From Nostoc sp. NIES-3756 (GTDB lineage: Bacteria; Cyanobacteriota; Cyanobacteriia; Cyanobacteriales; Nostocaceae), in assembly GCF_001548375.1 (NCBI RefSeq), contig NZ_AP017295.1, positions 496,001-560,000 on the forward strand: a stretch of DNA of 64,000 nucleotides, written 5' to 3'. The translations under genes were made by a program, and so were the position numbers. Shown piece after piece: positions 1 to 10,336 of the stretch. The notes under the pieces are model-generated. The model was not told where the DNA came from. It ran no database searches and was given only the letters and a program-made list of their open reading frames with translations. Every line of letters begins with the position of its first letter. Positions within the stretch are counted from its first letter, which is position 1.

Positions 1-1413
1 TTGGGTTTTAAAGTCTTGTTGGCGGCGACGAGCGCGTTCACCTACTGACGCAGTTAAAAAGATTTTCACTTCCGCCTCAGGAAATACATGAGTACCAATA
101 TCTCTACCTTCAGCTACTAATCCACCACGTTTACCCAAGCTTTGCTGTTGTTTGACTAATGCTTGACGTACAGCAGCTTGAGCGGCGATCGCCGATACTT
201 GAGAAGTCACCTCAATCGTGCGAATAGCTTGGGTAACATCCGTATCATTAATCCACACCCGCACCGGAGATTGTAAATCTTGGCTAGGAGTCAATTCTAT
301 TTTGCACTTGTTAGCTAATTCTGCGATCACACACTCATCGTCAATGGCTATACCCTGTTGTAGAACTAACCAAGTGACAGCACGGTACATAGCTCCTGTA
401 TCTAAATACACCAGACCTAGTTTAGTTGCCACTTGACGGGCGACGGTGGATTTCCCCGCACCGGCAGGCCCATCAATAGCGATGATAGGTTGGCGATCGC
501 GCAAGATGGTATTATCAATCAAACGTGTAGCACCAAGACGAGCAGCGATCGCGAGCATTCCTTCCTCCTGAATTTTATCTAACGGCATTAAAGTAGTCGG
601 TTCAACCAATTCAATATATTCCACTAAAACACTACTAACCTTGGCTAATTCCTGCTGTACCACTTCTAGCAACCTACTGCTATAGCGAACACCAGCCTTA
701 AATGCAGCCTCAGCTTGCAACAAACTACGATACAATACTGCTGCTTGCTGTTTTTCCTGGGCAGTCAAGTACTGATTACGAGAACTACAGGCCAACCCCG
801 ATGCTTCTCGCACAGTAGGACAAGCAACAATTTCTACAGGCACATTCAAATCAGCAACTAGCCGTTTAATCACCGCCAACTGCTGACCATCTTTTTGACC
901 GAAATAGGCTCGATCAGGTTGTACCAAGTTCAAAAGCTTGGTTACAATCGTCGCCACACCTTGAAAGTGACCTAACCGAGAACGACCACACAAGCCAGAT
1001 ATCATAGCAGATGGAGGGATCACTTGTGTAACCTGGGATTCTTGTATATTTTTCTGCGGTATTCCTATTTCGTCCGGAGAAGGTGCAAAAATTGCATCGA
1101 CTCCAGCTTGTTCGCACAATTGTCGGTCTTGTTCTAGAGTACGGGGATAGTGTCCATAATCCTCGTTAGGGCCAAATTGCAGAGGATTGATAAAAATACT
1201 GACAATTACAGTCGAGTTTTCTTGCCGCGCCCGTTCAATCAAGCTTAAATGTCCTTGATGCAAGTTACCCATTGTTGGAACCAGACCAACATCTGTCTGA
1301 TACCAACTAGTTAGTCCATCTAGTATCTTTTCTTCTAATACTCTAACCTGACTTTCCAAGCGACGTTTAGTTAAAAAGCAGCGTAAAGCCGCAACTGTTG
1401 TCAACAGGCGCAC
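1..1413 (-). CDS. panC/cmk: Bifunctional pantoate--beta-alanine ligase / cytidylate kinase, 3' end outside window
   Basis: The N-terminal half is pantothenate synthetase, which joins pantoate and beta-alanine with ATP on the way to coenzyme A. The second half is CMP/dCMP kinase. The frame stays open for 471 codons to the window edge, so roughly the last 55-60 residues of the kinase are missing. The ligase shows PTMGNLHQGH at residues 46-55 (HxGH nucleotidyl-transfer motif) and an SSRN motif. The kinase P-loop GPAGAGKST lies near residue 312. The start is GTG with a GAGG ribosome site about 9 bases upstream; the encoded MRLLTTVAALR start fits the family. This fusion is normal in cyanobacteria. 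coaBC, a later coenzyme A step, lies 27 kb away. Confidence 0.95.
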   Translation of the reverse strand, partial: MRLLTTVAALRCFLTKRRLESQVRVLEEKILDGLTSWYQTDVGLVPTMGNLHQGHLSLIERARQENSTVIVSIFINPLQFGPNEDYGHYPRTLEQDRQLCEQAGVDAIFAPSPDEIGIPQKNIQESQVTQVIPPSAMISGLCGRSRLGHFQGVATIVTKLLNLVQPDRAYFGQKDGQQLAVIKRLVADLNVPVEIVACPTVREASGLACSSRNQYLTAQEKQQAAVLYRSLLQAEAAFKAGVRYSSRLLEVVQQELAKVSSVLVEYIELVEPTTLMPLDKIQEEGMLAIAARLGATRLIDNTILRDRQPIIAIDGPAGAGKSTVARQVATKLGLVYLDTGAMYRAVTWLVLQQGIAIDDECVIAELANKCKIELTPSQDLQSPVRVWINDTDVTQAIRTIEVTSQVSAIAAQAAVRQALVKQQQSLGKRGGLVAEGRDIGTHVFPEAEVKIFLTASVGERARRRQQDFKTQ

Positions 1414-1582
1414 AAAAAAATACCTCTAGTTCTTCATTGAACCTCTCCCCCGTTAGTTTATATCTGAAATAGGGCTAAGAGATGAATAACCAGAGGAATT
1501 AGAATTTTAGATTTGAGATTTTAAATTTTGGATTTGAAACTATGTTTCTATCCAGAAGACTGAATTAGTTAATCTCTAACTC

Positions 1583-2695
1583 TTATCTTCCTAAAACTTC
1601 AATCCTTACGGGTGCAATACCACTGCCGATCATTCCTAACACTCGTGCTGCACCTGTGGATAAATCAATCACTCGACCACGAGCAAATGGCCCCCTATCG
1701 TTGATTCGTACCACTACAGAACGACCATTGCTGGTATTAGTAACACGAACTCGAGTGCCAAAAGGTAAGCTACGGTGTGCAGCTGTCATCCCATTTGGAT
1801 TAAACCTTTCACCTGTGGCTGTGGGTTTACCTGCAAAACCATCTCCGTGTCCGTAGAAGGAAGCTATGCCTTGGAAACTGAGTCTAATGGTGTTGGCAAT
1901 TTGTTGAGGTATGTTTGCTATTGGGTTGCGAGAACGCTTGGGTGAGCGTGTCGGTAAATTAGCAATTTCTTTGAGCGGCGAAGCATTGCCTATAAGTCTG
2001 CGGAGACGATTTGTGGCTTGCAACGCATCATTAGCAAGATTATTGGTGGAGTCTGCTAGGCGTGTATTTTGATTAATTTCCACCAATTCTTGATTGTTGA
2101 CTTTGATGGTGTAGCGATCTGACTGTTGATCTGAGGAACTTTTATTTTGGGATTGATTTGCTATTAACGAGGGGTCTTCTCCCTTCCAACTGACGATAAT
2201 CCGGTCAGCTTTGACATTATTCCTGATTAGTTGATTGATTCTTGCTGCTACTAAACTAGCTCTTTTAACTGGATCATCACTCGAGGAAAGATTTTGGCTT
2301 CTGGAATCCGCTAAGTCTCCAATACTTGCCACCTGTACTGAGTTTTCTGCTTTTAGGGTGTATAACTCACCTCCTTCGGCATTTCCAATTGCACCGACTT
2401 TATTTTCTACACTGGCAACTGGTTTAGAACTCAAAAATGTAAGAACTGGAATCTTGCGAATAAATAGGGTTGCCGCCCTACGACCTCCGAGGTTGTGAGG
2501 ATGAATGCTCGTAATCACATTATCCGAGGTTGTTTTCCCTTCTCTTGATTGAAACTCCCCTACCTTAACTACATCACTAGCTAGAATTTGTGCAGCTGGT
2601 GTTGTATTTTTAGTAGTTTGAGTCCGACCGACTGCGGGCGTACCCAAAACAGTTACAGAGAGGGCGACAATAGTCCACAAATGTCTTTGATTCAT
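1583..2695 (-). CDS. RlpA-like septal ring lytic transglycosylase family protein
   Basis: Exported protein with a C-terminal double-psi beta-barrel of the RlpA family, which in characterised bacteria cleaves glycan strands lacking stem peptides. The last ~95 residues carry [28 protein letters not shown] and [13 protein letters not shown]; the His and Asp in the last two motifs are the expected catalytic pair. The middle (~220 residues) is Ser/Asn-rich and unassigned. I chose the ATG that begins [18 protein letters not shown], a clear signal peptide with a cut near VGRTQ. A TTG 75 bases upstream (2770) is in frame but would put 25 charged residues before the signal. It is a single gene, divergent from glsA. 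Confidence 0.85.
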   Translation of the reverse strand: MNQRHLWTIVALSVTVLGTPAVGRTQTTKNTTPAAQILASDVVKVGEFQSREGKTTSDNVITSIHPHNLGGRRAATLFIRKIPVLTFLSSKPVASVENKVGAIGNAEGGELYTLKAENSVQVASIGDLADSRSQNLSSSDDPVKRASLVAARINQLIRNNVKADRIIVSWKGEDPSLIANQSQNKSSSDQQSDRYTIKVNNQELVEINQNTRLADSTNNLANDALQATNRLRRLIGNASPLKEIANLPTRSPKRSRNPIANIPQQIANTIRLSFQGIASFYGHGDGFAGKPTATGERFNPNGMTAAHRSLPFGTRVRVTNTSNGRSVVVRINDRGPFARGRVIDLSTGAARVLGMIGSGIAPVRIEVLGR

Positions 2696-3520
2696 GCGTC
2701 CGATTTTAAAGCGACTGTAGAACAGCAGTTTTCTTAACTCATAAGAGTTTGGTTCACTTTTTAGTGGCAACTCCTAAAAATGCAAACTCGTTCCGCTTTC
2801 ACTTTCTTGTTTTGTAACTGCAACAGACTAACACGAACTTCTGGGGTTGGGGATCAGGGTTTTATCGTAGAGATCGACTCTTTAAACAAATTTTATTCGT
2901 CTCAACAAGCGCAAAACCTTGTTCAAATGCGGATTTCGCCTATGTAGCGTTTTTTTCGAGCTACTAGGATTTTCTTAATAAAACTTAATAATATTCAACC
3001 TATAAATTGACTCTTAACTGTCAGTTGATTTGAGTATTTTTTCTGTTAGATTATGTATGATTTTACACTTATTAGTGTATTAAATATTATTAATAATAAT
3101 CAGTTATAATACAGTTATTTTTTGTTGAAGATATTGTGTTTTTTTAGTTTATATTATCTTTATAATAGCCTGAAACTTCTATATGTCAATATCTACAGTA
3201 AATAAAATATTATAGAAATATACCCATAAGTATTTATTACCATTGAAAATCAATGATACATAGATATGTGATAATACTCTCAAATTTGTAAAAAAATCGT
3301 GTTACAGGTGACAAACAATAACAGTAAAGCTAAGTAAAAAAAACTGCTTACTCTTGTAGCTATTTTGTTTTTATTTAAAATCTGAATTACATAGTGAGAT
3401 AATGAGTGATAGGGCATTAGTTTGAGTAAACTAACAAACATATGTATAAAAAACAACATTTGTTTGAAAATCCCCAAATTACTTAATAAAACTCTATTTT
3501 CGAGAGCAAGCTATTAGCTC
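2696..3520. other. AT-rich divergent spacer
   Basis: Long spacer between the divergent RlpA-like gene and glsA. Most of it, especially 2980-3290, is strongly AT-rich with many TATTAT/TAATAA strings that could hold promoters, but I could not single out one promoter. A short minus-strand reading frame (3280-3477) has no ribosome site and no recognisable protein character. No RNA gene or terminator was seen. Confidence 0.5.
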
Positions 3521-4501
3521 ATGGTCAATAAAGTAAATCAAGGAGATTTAGAAATACTTCCTTCTCCCCTGTTAAGCGTGATTAATGATTTGCATTCTAA
3601 ATACAAGTCATTAAAAGAAGGGATAGTAGCAAACTACATACCAGAACTGGCCAAAGTTGACCCGGATCTATTTAGTATTTCCATCGTTACGGTAGACGGT
3701 CAGGTTTATCAGGTAGGAGATTATCAACAACTTTTTACTATTCAGTCAATTTCTAAAGTTTTTGCTTATGGGCTGGCTTTAGAGGATCATGGACGGGATT
3801 ATGTGTTAACGAGGGTTGGTGTAGAACCCACAGGGGAAGCTTTTAATTCGATTATCTTGGACGAGCAGTCAAAGCGACCTTACAACCCGATGGTAAATGC
3901 TGGGGCGATCGCTACTACAAGTTTAATCAAAGGGGCTGGAGCAACAGAACGCCTTAATCGCATACTGGAAATGTTTCGCCGCTACATTGGACATGACGTA
4001 TTCGTGGACATTTCCGTATTTACTTCCGAACGCAGCACCGGACACCGTAACCGAGCAATGGCACATCTCATGCTTAACTTTGGCATGATAGATAAAAATA
4101 TAGAAGAAGCCTTAGACCTATATTTTCAACAATGTGCTGTGATGGTGAATTGCCATGACTTAGCAGTGATGGCAGCTACCTTAGCTAACCGGGGTGTGAA
4201 TCCAATGACAGGGGAGCAGGCAGTAAATAGTAGATATATAAAAGATATCCTCAGCGTCATGTACACCTGCGGGATGTACAACTTTGCCGGCGAGTGGGCT
4301 TATAAAGTTGGTATTCCTGCGAAAAGCGGCGTTTGCGGCGGAATATTGGCAATTGTTCCTAATAAGATGGGAATTGCTGTATTTTCACCACCTTTAGATA
4401 TTAGAGGTAACAGCGTGCGGGGGGTGAAAGTATGTGAAGAACTTTCCCAGCAGTTGGGGTTACATCTATTTGAGTGTGGAAAATTGGGCAGTGGAGAGTG
4501 A
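3521..4501 (+). CDS. glsA: Glutaminase
   Basis: Hydrolyses L-glutamine to glutamate and ammonia in the cytoplasm. It belongs to the serine-dependent beta-lactamase-like glutaminase family. The SxxK catalytic motif is S76-I-S-K79. [10 protein letters not shown] (121-130), the HRNRAMA segment and AKSGVCGG near the C-terminus are family signatures. At 326 residues it is slightly longer than the usual ~310, with the extra at the ends. The last codons (KLGSGE) run into a purine-rich repeat, so the terminal residues may be repeat-derived. It is convergent with mltA and a single transcription unit. No typical ribosome site stands directly before the ATG. Confidence 0.95.
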   Translation: MVNKVNQGDLEILPSPLLSVINDLHSKYKSLKEGIVANYIPELAKVDPDLFSISIVTVDGQVYQVGDYQQLFTIQSISKVFAYGLALEDHGRDYVLTRVGVEPTGEAFNSIILDEQSKRPYNPMVNAGAIATTSLIKGAGATERLNRILEMFRRYIGHDVFVDISVFTSERSTGHRNRAMAHLMLNFGMIDKNIEEALDLYFQQCAVMVNCHDLAVMAATLANRGVNPMTGEQAVNSRYIKDILSVMYTCGMYNFAGEWAYKVGIPAKSGVCGGILAIVPNKMGIAVFSPPLDIRGNSVRGVKVCEELSQQLGLHLFECGKLGSGE

Positions 4502-4555
4502 GGGGAGATGAGGGAGTAGGGGGAGAAGGGGAAGCAGAGAGCAGAGGAGAAAAAA
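4490..4555. repeat. Purine-rich short tandem repeat tract
   Basis: Degenerate tandem repetition of GGGGAGATGAGGGAGT-like units. It starts inside the last codons of glsA and fills most of the gap to mltA. The same unit recurs at 6147-6207, 22781-22803, 30282-30318, 43228-43256 and 62640-62662 and, as its complement, at 6437-6478 and elsewhere. Confidence 0.7.
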
Positions 4556-4584
4556 CAACTGTCAACTGCCTTCTGCCTCCTACA

Positions 4585-5817
4585 TCATCTTTTTAGCAGC
4601 AAATAATATAGTGAACCAGCGCCGCCTGTAACGCCTGCGCGATCGCCTGCTTGTTTTCCAGTTCCCATGAAGTAATCTACTCTGCCGGGGCCTTTGATAG
4701 CATTACCTGTATCTTGATCTAAGACATAACGACTAACTGTACGATACTCCATTGTGCCAGCATTAGAGGGGAAGGGAATGGAAGTATGAACCAGGGCTAG
4801 TGCGCCTGGAGGCATGATAGATTTGTCGGTGGCAATAGAACGTTCTGCTGTTACTGGTACGTTAATACTACCAGTAGCTGGTCTACTACCTGTTTCTTGG
4901 AAGAACACAAACCTTTCCCAACGTGGGAGATAAACATTCAGTTCTTCTGGCTGTTGGCGGAAGTAACTGAGCATTTTTGGTAGTGTCATTCCGGACAAGG
5001 GGAGTTTGCCATCTTTTGCTAGTTCTCTCCCGATACTCGTCCAAGGGTAATCGGTTCCGCCTGCATAACCGATCGCAGTTCTTCTACCATCAGCTAACTG
5101 AATTTGGGCGGAACCTTGAATTTGTACCATGTACGCATCTAGGCGATCGCTAAACCAGAGTAATTCATAACCGCGTAATAGGCTGTTATCTCCTTGTAAA
5201 CCATCTTCTCCTTCTAGCTGTAGCCTTGTGGGATGTGGTTTAGGCCAATTGGCAAAATTCGATGGTAATCGATAAACAGGATACTTATATATAGATGTCC
5301 TAAAACGGCTGGCGTTATAAACTGGCTGATAGTAGGAAGTAAACTTGACAGTACCCTTGCCGTCGTTACCTACAGACTGGTAAAAAGCAAACTCTCGCCG
5401 GACAGCAGCTTGCAATTGGACGGGAGTTCTTGAGTTGACAACTAGTTGGCGAAAACGTAGCAAACTCCGCCGGACACGACTGAGGGTAATTCCTTTGACT
5501 GGATAATTTTGATAAATTCGTTTGGCGGTATTGGTTGTTAAGTAACGTAGACTGTTGTCAATTGACGCTAATAGCGCCCGGCGATCACTGGGCCTACCCA
5601 TACCAAAAAGTTGCTCATCGAAACCCAAACAAGGATCTTGGGTAACACAGTTGTTGCCAATTTCTACAAGTTTAAGCGGTGGCTGTTTTCCAGGTGAGGG
5701 TAGTACAGGTTGGCTAGGGAGTGGTGCAGGAACATCAATCACCTGAGCTGTTGCGATCGGATTTACACAAGCAATTCCCAGACTCAAGGAAACCAAAGCA
5801 AGGGTTTTTCTCATCAT
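4585..5817 (-). CDS. mltA: Membrane-bound lytic murein transglycosylase A (MltA) family protein
   Basis: Cleaves peptidoglycan glycan strands to 1,6-anhydromuropeptides. It has an N-terminal signal peptide (MMRKTLALVSLSLGIACVNPIATA), an MltA domain recognisable from FTSYYQPVYNAS, and a C-terminal 3D domain ending GPGRVDYFMGTGKQAGDRAG. The Asp of RVDYF matches the catalytic Asp of the family. At 410 residues it has normal length. Its ATG follows the TAA of the upstream 84-codon gene without a gap, so the two are almost certainly co-translated. Cys17 in GIACVNP could be a lipid-attachment site, but a normal signal-peptidase cut after TAQ is as likely. Confidence 0.93.
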   Translation of the reverse strand: MMRKTLALVSLSLGIACVNPIATAQVIDVPAPLPSQPVLPSPGKQPPLKLVEIGNNCVTQDPCLGFDEQLFGMGRPSDRRALLASIDNSLRYLTTNTAKRIYQNYPVKGITLSRVRRSLLRFRQLVVNSRTPVQLQAAVRREFAFYQSVGNDGKGTVKFTSYYQPVYNASRFRTSIYKYPVYRLPSNFANWPKPHPTRLQLEGEDGLQGDNSLLRGYELLWFSDRLDAYMVQIQGSAQIQLADGRRTAIGYAGGTDYPWTSIGRELAKDGKLPLSGMTLPKMLSYFRQQPEELNVYLPRWERFVFFQETGSRPATGSINVPVTAERSIATDKSIMPPGALALVHTSIPFPSNAGTMEYRTVSRYVLDQDTGNAIKGPGRVDYFMGTGKQAGDRAGVTGGAGSLYYLLLKR

Positions 5818-6072
5818 TTAGTTGAATCTTTCAACACTAGAACTAAAAACAGGTTCTACCCGAATTGCCACAATCCGGGATGGGCGCACAACCATATACT
5901 CTCCTTGAATATTTTTGATTGGTACGCTAATAAAGTCACTAGAACCACATTTAGGTACAAGCTCCCCACTATACCATTTTTGGAAATCTTGGATTGTGGG
6001 AAACCGTACTTCTTCACGATGACCACTTTCCAACATTAGGTGTACAGCATATTCACTCGGTGTTCTAGGCAT
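5818..6072 (-). CDS. Conserved hypothetical protein upstream of mltA
   Basis: An 84-residue soluble protein with no signal peptide or membrane segment and no motif I can name. It reads like a compact beta-rich domain (HREEVRFPTIQDFQKWYSG, then FISVPIKNIQGEYMVVRPSRIVAIRVEP). Its stop codon is immediately followed by the mltA start, which supports a real gene and one mRNA with mltA. It may be a small regulatory or adaptor protein, but nothing in the sequence tells the function. Confidence 0.75.
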   Translation of the reverse strand: MPRTPSEYAVHLMLESGHREEVRFPTIQDFQKWYSGELVPKCGSSDFISVPIKNIQGEYMVVRPSRIVAIRVEPVFSSSVERFN

Positions 6073-6146
6073 AAGGTTGAATCCCCTAAAATTATGTTCA
6101 CCCCATTCTTAACCACGTTTTACCAGAATGAAAAGGGTAAGCATAC

Positions 6147-6207
6147 GGGGGAGTGGGGAGATAGGGGAGATGAGGGAGTGGGGGGAGATGAGAGAGATGA
6201 GGAAGTA
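6147..6207. repeat. Purine-rich short tandem repeat tract
   Basis: Repeats of GGGGAGATGAGGGAGTGG-type units in the spacer upstream of the mltA partner gene; same family as at 4490-4555. Confidence 0.75.
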
Positions 6208-6210
6208 ATC

Positions 6211-6299
6211 AATTCAAAATTAAGAATTTATCAGCACGCGCTAAACGCGCCGCTACCGCTAACGGTACTCAGCACTCATGACTCATCACTCTCAAAATT
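6211..6299. repeat. Dispersed spacer repeat, copy 1
   Basis: Composite block starting AATTCAAAATTAAGAATTT, followed by CAGCACGCGCTAAACGCGCC, GCTACCGCTAACGG and CAGCACTCATGACTCA. A second copy, alike over ~75 bases, is at 34519-34594 and a diverged one at 36295-36368. It is non-coding and lies only in spacers. Confidence 0.75.
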
Positions 6300-6436
6300 T
6301 CCTAGCTATAGAAACTCATTAAGCATTACTCCTCTATTTTCCTTTTCCGCCTATGACGGTTACTTACCAAGAAACGGTTCCCACGAATTGTAAAGGGAGT
6401 GGCAAGTAGGACGGGGCTGGAGACTGGGTAATAATT

Positions 6437-6478
6437 CTCCCTCATCCTCCTCATCTCCCTCATCTCCCCTACCTCCTA
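6437..6478. repeat. Pyrimidine-rich short tandem repeat at permease 3' end
   Basis: Complement-orientation copies of the GAGATGAGGGAG unit. The array reaches the stop codon of the permease gene read leftward, so the final codons and stop of that gene lie at the repeat edge. Confidence 0.65.
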
Positions 6479-8422
6479 TCCTCCCACATGAACAGCCGGC
6501 CGTCTTTCAGGGTTCTTCTCTGCACGGCGCAGTACTTCGCGGGTGACTACAGCAATATCACCTTCACCAAACAGGATGAAACGCAGTAAGTATTGGATTG
6601 GGTTTCCTTCTACCCAGCCGAAGTAAGCATGAGGAATTTTACCTGTTTGATCACGTATATATAGAAGTAAAGCCGCGATCGCATTAGGTACGGCTGCACT
6701 CTTAGCCCGGAGAATACGGTAGTCTCCGACTTGTACGCCTCTAACTTTAATTACCTCGGCGAAGTCTGAAGCATCGGAGATGATGATTTCTAAAAAGAGA
6801 ATGGGATCAGTTGGCGGAATATGGTTGTCTTCGCGTACTTCTTTCTCTTTTAAAGAATACTCTTGTTCATTTCCCTCATTCAATCGATTGGCAATGAGGC
6901 GAATTGCTCCTTGGCTTTCTTCGGTAAGAAATTGGTGTGCGATTTCGTCAATTTCGATTTGCTCTACCCGTAATTCAGTTGAGCGCCAAACGCGGGAAAC
7001 TAGGGAGGTAATAATAATTGCACCGATGAAAAAGGCAGCAATTCTTATACCTTCCGGTCTTTCGATGATGTTGACAATAGTTGTATATATAAATATCAGG
7101 GTAATGCCACCGAAGATAAATCTGCCCCTTGTGGATCTGTGACGGTGAGCAGAGAGGGTGACAGCAAAGGCGGCGGAAGTGATTAAGACCAAGACACCTG
7201 TAGCGTAAGCGCCACCTTGGGCTTCAACATCTGCCCGGAAGATAATAGTGACAACAAAGGCGATCGCTGTATAGACCAACACTAGAGGTCTGGCTGCTAA
7301 TGCCCAGCTTGGAGCCATACCATAACGTGGCAAATAGCGAGGCACAATATTTAGTAGTCCTGCCATTGCCGATGCGCCAGCAAACCAGAGAATAGAAATT
7401 GTGCTGAGGTCATAAATTGTGCCGAAGCTGTTACCTAAATATAGATGTGCTAGATAAGCTAGAGCGCGTCCATTGGCTTTACCACCTGTGGCAAATTCTG
7501 CGGTTGGGATGAGCAAGGTAGTAATAAAGCTGCTGGTGAGCAGAAAGAAACTCATAATTAAAGCCGCAGCTGTCAGTAGCTTTCGAGTATTGCGGATACG
7601 TCCTCTAGGCTGTTCATACGTATCAGTGCTGCTACCTTCTACCAGAGGCATAACGGTAACACCAGTTTCAAAACCTGATAACCCCAACGCTAACCGAGGG
7701 AATAATAGGATAGCTACGCCGATGATGGTAAAAATATTAGAGTGACGAGCAAAAACAGCTGCTTGCCAATTGGCGATCGCCGATGGGTTAATCAAAATGT
7801 GATACGAGCCAACAGCAATTACAATTAAATTTAGCAGTAGATAAACGCTCACCAACACTACAGCAATACCGATTGCTTCTCGAAAACCTCTTAAAAAGAC
7901 TGCCCCTAATAACGTCACTAAAATGAGGGTGATAGCAATACTTTGATTATGAAATAGACTTGGTGCGAGAGGATTTTCGATGATGTGGGCGGTAGCATCA
8001 GCAGCTGAAAGTGTAATTGTAATGATAAAGTCCGTCGCTACGAAACCGAGTAAGCATAATACTAGTAATTTTCCTTGCCACCAGGAAAGTAAATGCTCCA
8101 ACATGGCAATAGAGCCTTCACCGTGAAAACTTTTACTAGCAATGCGGCGATAAATTGGTAATGCACCGAAAAGCGTTAGTAAAACCAAAATCAGTGTAGC
8201 TATAGGAGAAAGAGCGCCAGCTGCTAATGCGGCAATACCCGGTTGATAACCAAGGGTAGAAAAATAATCTACACCAGTCAAACACATTACTTGCCACCAA
8301 GGATGCTTGCGATGTGCTTCTTCCTTACGGTAAGGGCCTTCTGTCTTTCTTCTGTCTTCTTCTAGCAACCAGTCCATCAACTGTCTGCCGAGATGTTTTA
8401 TGGAAATAATTCGTTTAGCCAT
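6476..8422 (-). CDS. APC-superfamily permease with C-terminal cytoplasmic domain
   Basis: Probable amino-acid or related cation/amine transporter in the inner membrane. Residues ~1-45 are a charged cytoplasmic head ending [27 protein letters not shown], the typical first-helix entry of APC permeases. About 12 hydrophobic segments follow to residue ~480. The last ~165 residues are soluble ([14 protein letters not shown] to [15 protein letters not shown]) and may be a regulatory domain. At 648 residues it is longer than plain APC permeases because of this tail. Substrate cannot be told. It is a single gene; the ATG is clear. Confidence 0.85.
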   Translation of the reverse strand: MAKRIISIKHLGRQLMDWLLEEDRRKTEGPYRKEEAHRKHPWWQVMCLTGVDYFSTLGYQPGIAALAAGALSPIATLILVLLTLFGALPIYRRIASKSFHGEGSIAMLEHLLSWWQGKLLVLCLLGFVATDFIITITLSAADATAHIIENPLAPSLFHNQSIAITLILVTLLGAVFLRGFREAIGIAVVLVSVYLLLNLIVIAVGSYHILINPSAIANWQAAVFARHSNIFTIIGVAILLFPRLALGLSGFETGVTVMPLVEGSSTDTYEQPRGRIRNTRKLLTAAALIMSFFLLTSSFITTLLIPTAEFATGGKANGRALAYLAHLYLGNSFGTIYDLSTISILWFAGASAMAGLLNIVPRYLPRYGMAPSWALAARPLVLVYTAIAFVVTIIFRADVEAQGGAYATGVLVLITSAAFAVTLSAHRHRSTRGRFIFGGITLIFIYTTIVNIIERPEGIRIAAFFIGAIIITSLVSRVWRSTELRVEQIEIDEIAHQFLTEESQGAIRLIANRLNEGNEQEYSLKEKEVREDNHIPPTDPILFLEIIISDASDFAEVIKVRGVQVGDYRILRAKSAAVPNAIAALLLYIRDQTGKIPHAYFGWVEGNPIQYLLRFILFGEGDIAVVTREVLRRAEKNPERRPAVHVGG

Positions 8423-8808
8423 TAAACACAGTTTTGTTGTAAAAATCGCTGGGATAGAATTTTTAAGAGTTTCAGGACTTACACAACGAAATTTATTTGC
8501 GTTGGCAGGGTGTAAGGGTTTTTCATAGGTACGCTCCTAATACCCGTGCATCCTTACCAAAACCCTAATTTTTCGTCTCTATCTGGAAGTCTTTACTCTA
8601 ATGAAAAATTTTCAGCTACCAATATAGTAAAAGACTAGAGACAAATAAATTAACTATCTATAAACAAACTGCACCTCTACATACTGTGTATAGTTTCAGC
8701 CACATTCATAACTTAGTCTCCTAAGCCATATATGAACCTTAATAATTAAGTAGGTAGACATAATTAAATGTAAAATGAGTTGTGGTTAGTAGTAAGCGAT
8801 TTATCGCT
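8423..8808. other. Gene-free spacer
   Basis: No gene found. The spacer has a weak inverted repeat: TAAGGGTTTT around 8512 against AAAACCCTAA around 8565. These flank a GC-richer stretch of about 40 bases that could be a degenerate small element. The rest is AT-rich. Confidence 0.4.
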
Positions 8809-9285
8809 CTATTGTTGGATTTTATAAGCTCTTTCGTACATCTGTTTATGCTTGGCTAATAGATGCAGATATTTATCATTTGTTTTTGCTTCTATCCACT
8901 TAATTTTAAATATTGCTGCTGACTCGGCTTTAACAGGGTCTACATCATAAGGTAGAATCTCTTTGTTCTCATCATCTTGCTTATATTTTCTGCCACTTTT
9001 ATGATTAGCATAGCGGCGCGATCGCGTATAGCCCATCTGTAAGAACTTCCGCGCCATGTCTGCACCAATAAAGTCATCCTTATCCAAATAATCAAGAAAA
9101 ATCTCATAAATCTTTTGGCTTGATTCTCTGGCAATATCAGGAGTTTTGAACCGCCAATAGGGAAGAATCTCTGATTTATACGGCTCTACTAAAAGTACAC
9201 CCTGTTCACCTTTACCAACACGATACAGCTCAGGATGTTGACGAAAATCTATATTCTTGAAATCTAAAGAATAATCAAAAGCCAT
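8809..9285 (-). CDS. DUF4385 family protein
   Basis: A 158-residue soluble protein matching what I remember of DUF4385 (FDYSLDFKNIDFRQHPELYRVGKGEQGVLLVEPYKSEILPYWRFKTPDIA). It is rich in aromatic and charged residues and has an RRYANHKSGRKY segment that could bind nucleic acid. It has no known enzymatic motif; members of this family also occur in phages. The ATG start is followed at once by the family's N-terminal motif. It stands alone between two spacers, so context gives no role. Confidence 0.7.
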   Translation of the reverse strand: MAFDYSLDFKNIDFRQHPELYRVGKGEQGVLLVEPYKSEILPYWRFKTPDIARESSQKIYEIFLDYLDKDDFIGADMARKFLQMGYTRSRRYANHKSGRKYKQDDENKEILPYDVDPVKAESAAIFKIKWIEAKTNDKYLHLLAKHKQMYERAYKIQQ

Positions 9286-9361
9286 GATTGTTTTTTATCA
9301 TGGATCATAAAATCTAAAAATAGAGTTACGCTTCCATCCTTGTAGGGAAATTTCTGCTGCT

Positions 9362-9823
9362 ATGGTAACTACCCCTTCCTCCCTCAACAGTGTGCTGATA
9401 CCGGGTAATTTGCGGAGAGTACATCATATTGCCCTCAATGTTAAAGATATGCAGGCTTCCCGACACTTTTACGGCACTATTTTGGGTTTACATGAACTCA
9501 CTGGTGATGCAGTACCTGCAACTTTAGTAGAAATGGTAGCCGCAGGGAAAGTAGCTAACTTTGTCACTCCCGACGGGACAATTTTAGACCTATTTTGGAC
9601 ACCCGATTTAAAACCGCCAAATCCAGACCCAGAGCAGAACTTTACCAGAGCATATCATTTAGCTTTTGATATTGACCCACGTTTATTTGAGCGAGCGTTG
9701 GCAGTATTGCGAGAAAATGAAATTGCGATCGCTCACGGCCCTGTTACTCGTCCCACTGGTAGAGGTGTATATTTCTACGACCCCGATGGCTTTATGATCG
9801 AAATACGTTGCGACCCCCACTAA
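9362..9823 (+). CDS. VOC family (glyoxalase/dioxygenase-fold) protein
   Basis: A single vicinal-oxygen-chelate domain of 153 residues. HHIALNVKDMQASRHFYGTILGL begins at residue ~20, HLAFDIDPRLFERALAVL opens the second half and GVYFYDPDGFMIEIRCDP closes it. The expected metal ligands are His at the first beta strand, His in YHLAFD and Glu in FMIEIR, all present. Family members isomerise, cleave or bind small molecules using a divalent metal; the substrate here is unknown. A second, distant VOC gene lies at 15301. Confidence 0.88.
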   Translation: MVTTPSSLNSVLIPGNLRRVHHIALNVKDMQASRHFYGTILGLHELTGDAVPATLVEMVAAGKVANFVTPDGTILDLFWTPDLKPPNPDPEQNFTRAYHLAFDIDPRLFERALAVLRENEIAIAHGPVTRPTGRGVYFYDPDGFMIEIRCDPH

Positions 9824-10336
9824 GGAAGAAGCAGTATGGGGTACTAAGAAAACTAGTTTAAGATGAACCAAAGTTTTAGCCACAAAATTTATTGTGACTT
9901 TATTTGCACCAGAATATTTATAAAAAAGTAAGATAAATAATTTAGTAAAGGCGCAGAAATCAGCCTGATCTTAATAGATTAGACTAATTTCTGCTACACT
10001 CCTTGCATATATAAAAAATAACAGTGTTTAAAGTCTGATAACTGCCAAATTGCCACAAAATTCTTTTTCTGATACTTATTCAAGTTAACACTTTAGAAAT
10101 ACTGAATTTTTCTCTCGTATCATTAATAAATATTTTCTAAGCTTACGCCTCAGCAGAAAGTAGAGGATTATATTTAATTCATACCCATTGAGTACATATC
10201 TATCCGTTGTGAACTTTTCCCTGGCTACGCAAATCAATACAGCCATAAAACTGGATTCCCGTAGTATAATTTCTTCTGCTCTAGTGTTGGCTTTGCCAAA
10301 GATAGAGCTAAAAAGAAACAAGCTAGGTGAGTGCTG
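9824..10336. other. Gene-free spacer before the cNMP-binding protein gene
   Basis: AT-rich. A TATATAAAAAATA string near 10005 could be part of a promoter. The only longer reading frame (minus strand, 10085-10321) lacks a ribosome site and has no protein-like composition, so I do not call it. Confidence 0.45.

Noticed and set aside
3280..3477. 65-codon minus-strand frame in the AT-rich spacer left of glsA
   Set aside because: Hydrophobic by base composition only, no ribosome site, no family likeness.
8512..8575. Weak inverted repeat as an insertion sequence remnant
   Set aside because: Arms of 9-10 bases only, no transposase trace or target duplication.
10085..10321. 78-codon minus-strand frame upstream of the cNMP-binding-domain gene
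   Set aside because: No ribosome site and no protein-like pattern; sits in a probable promoter region.
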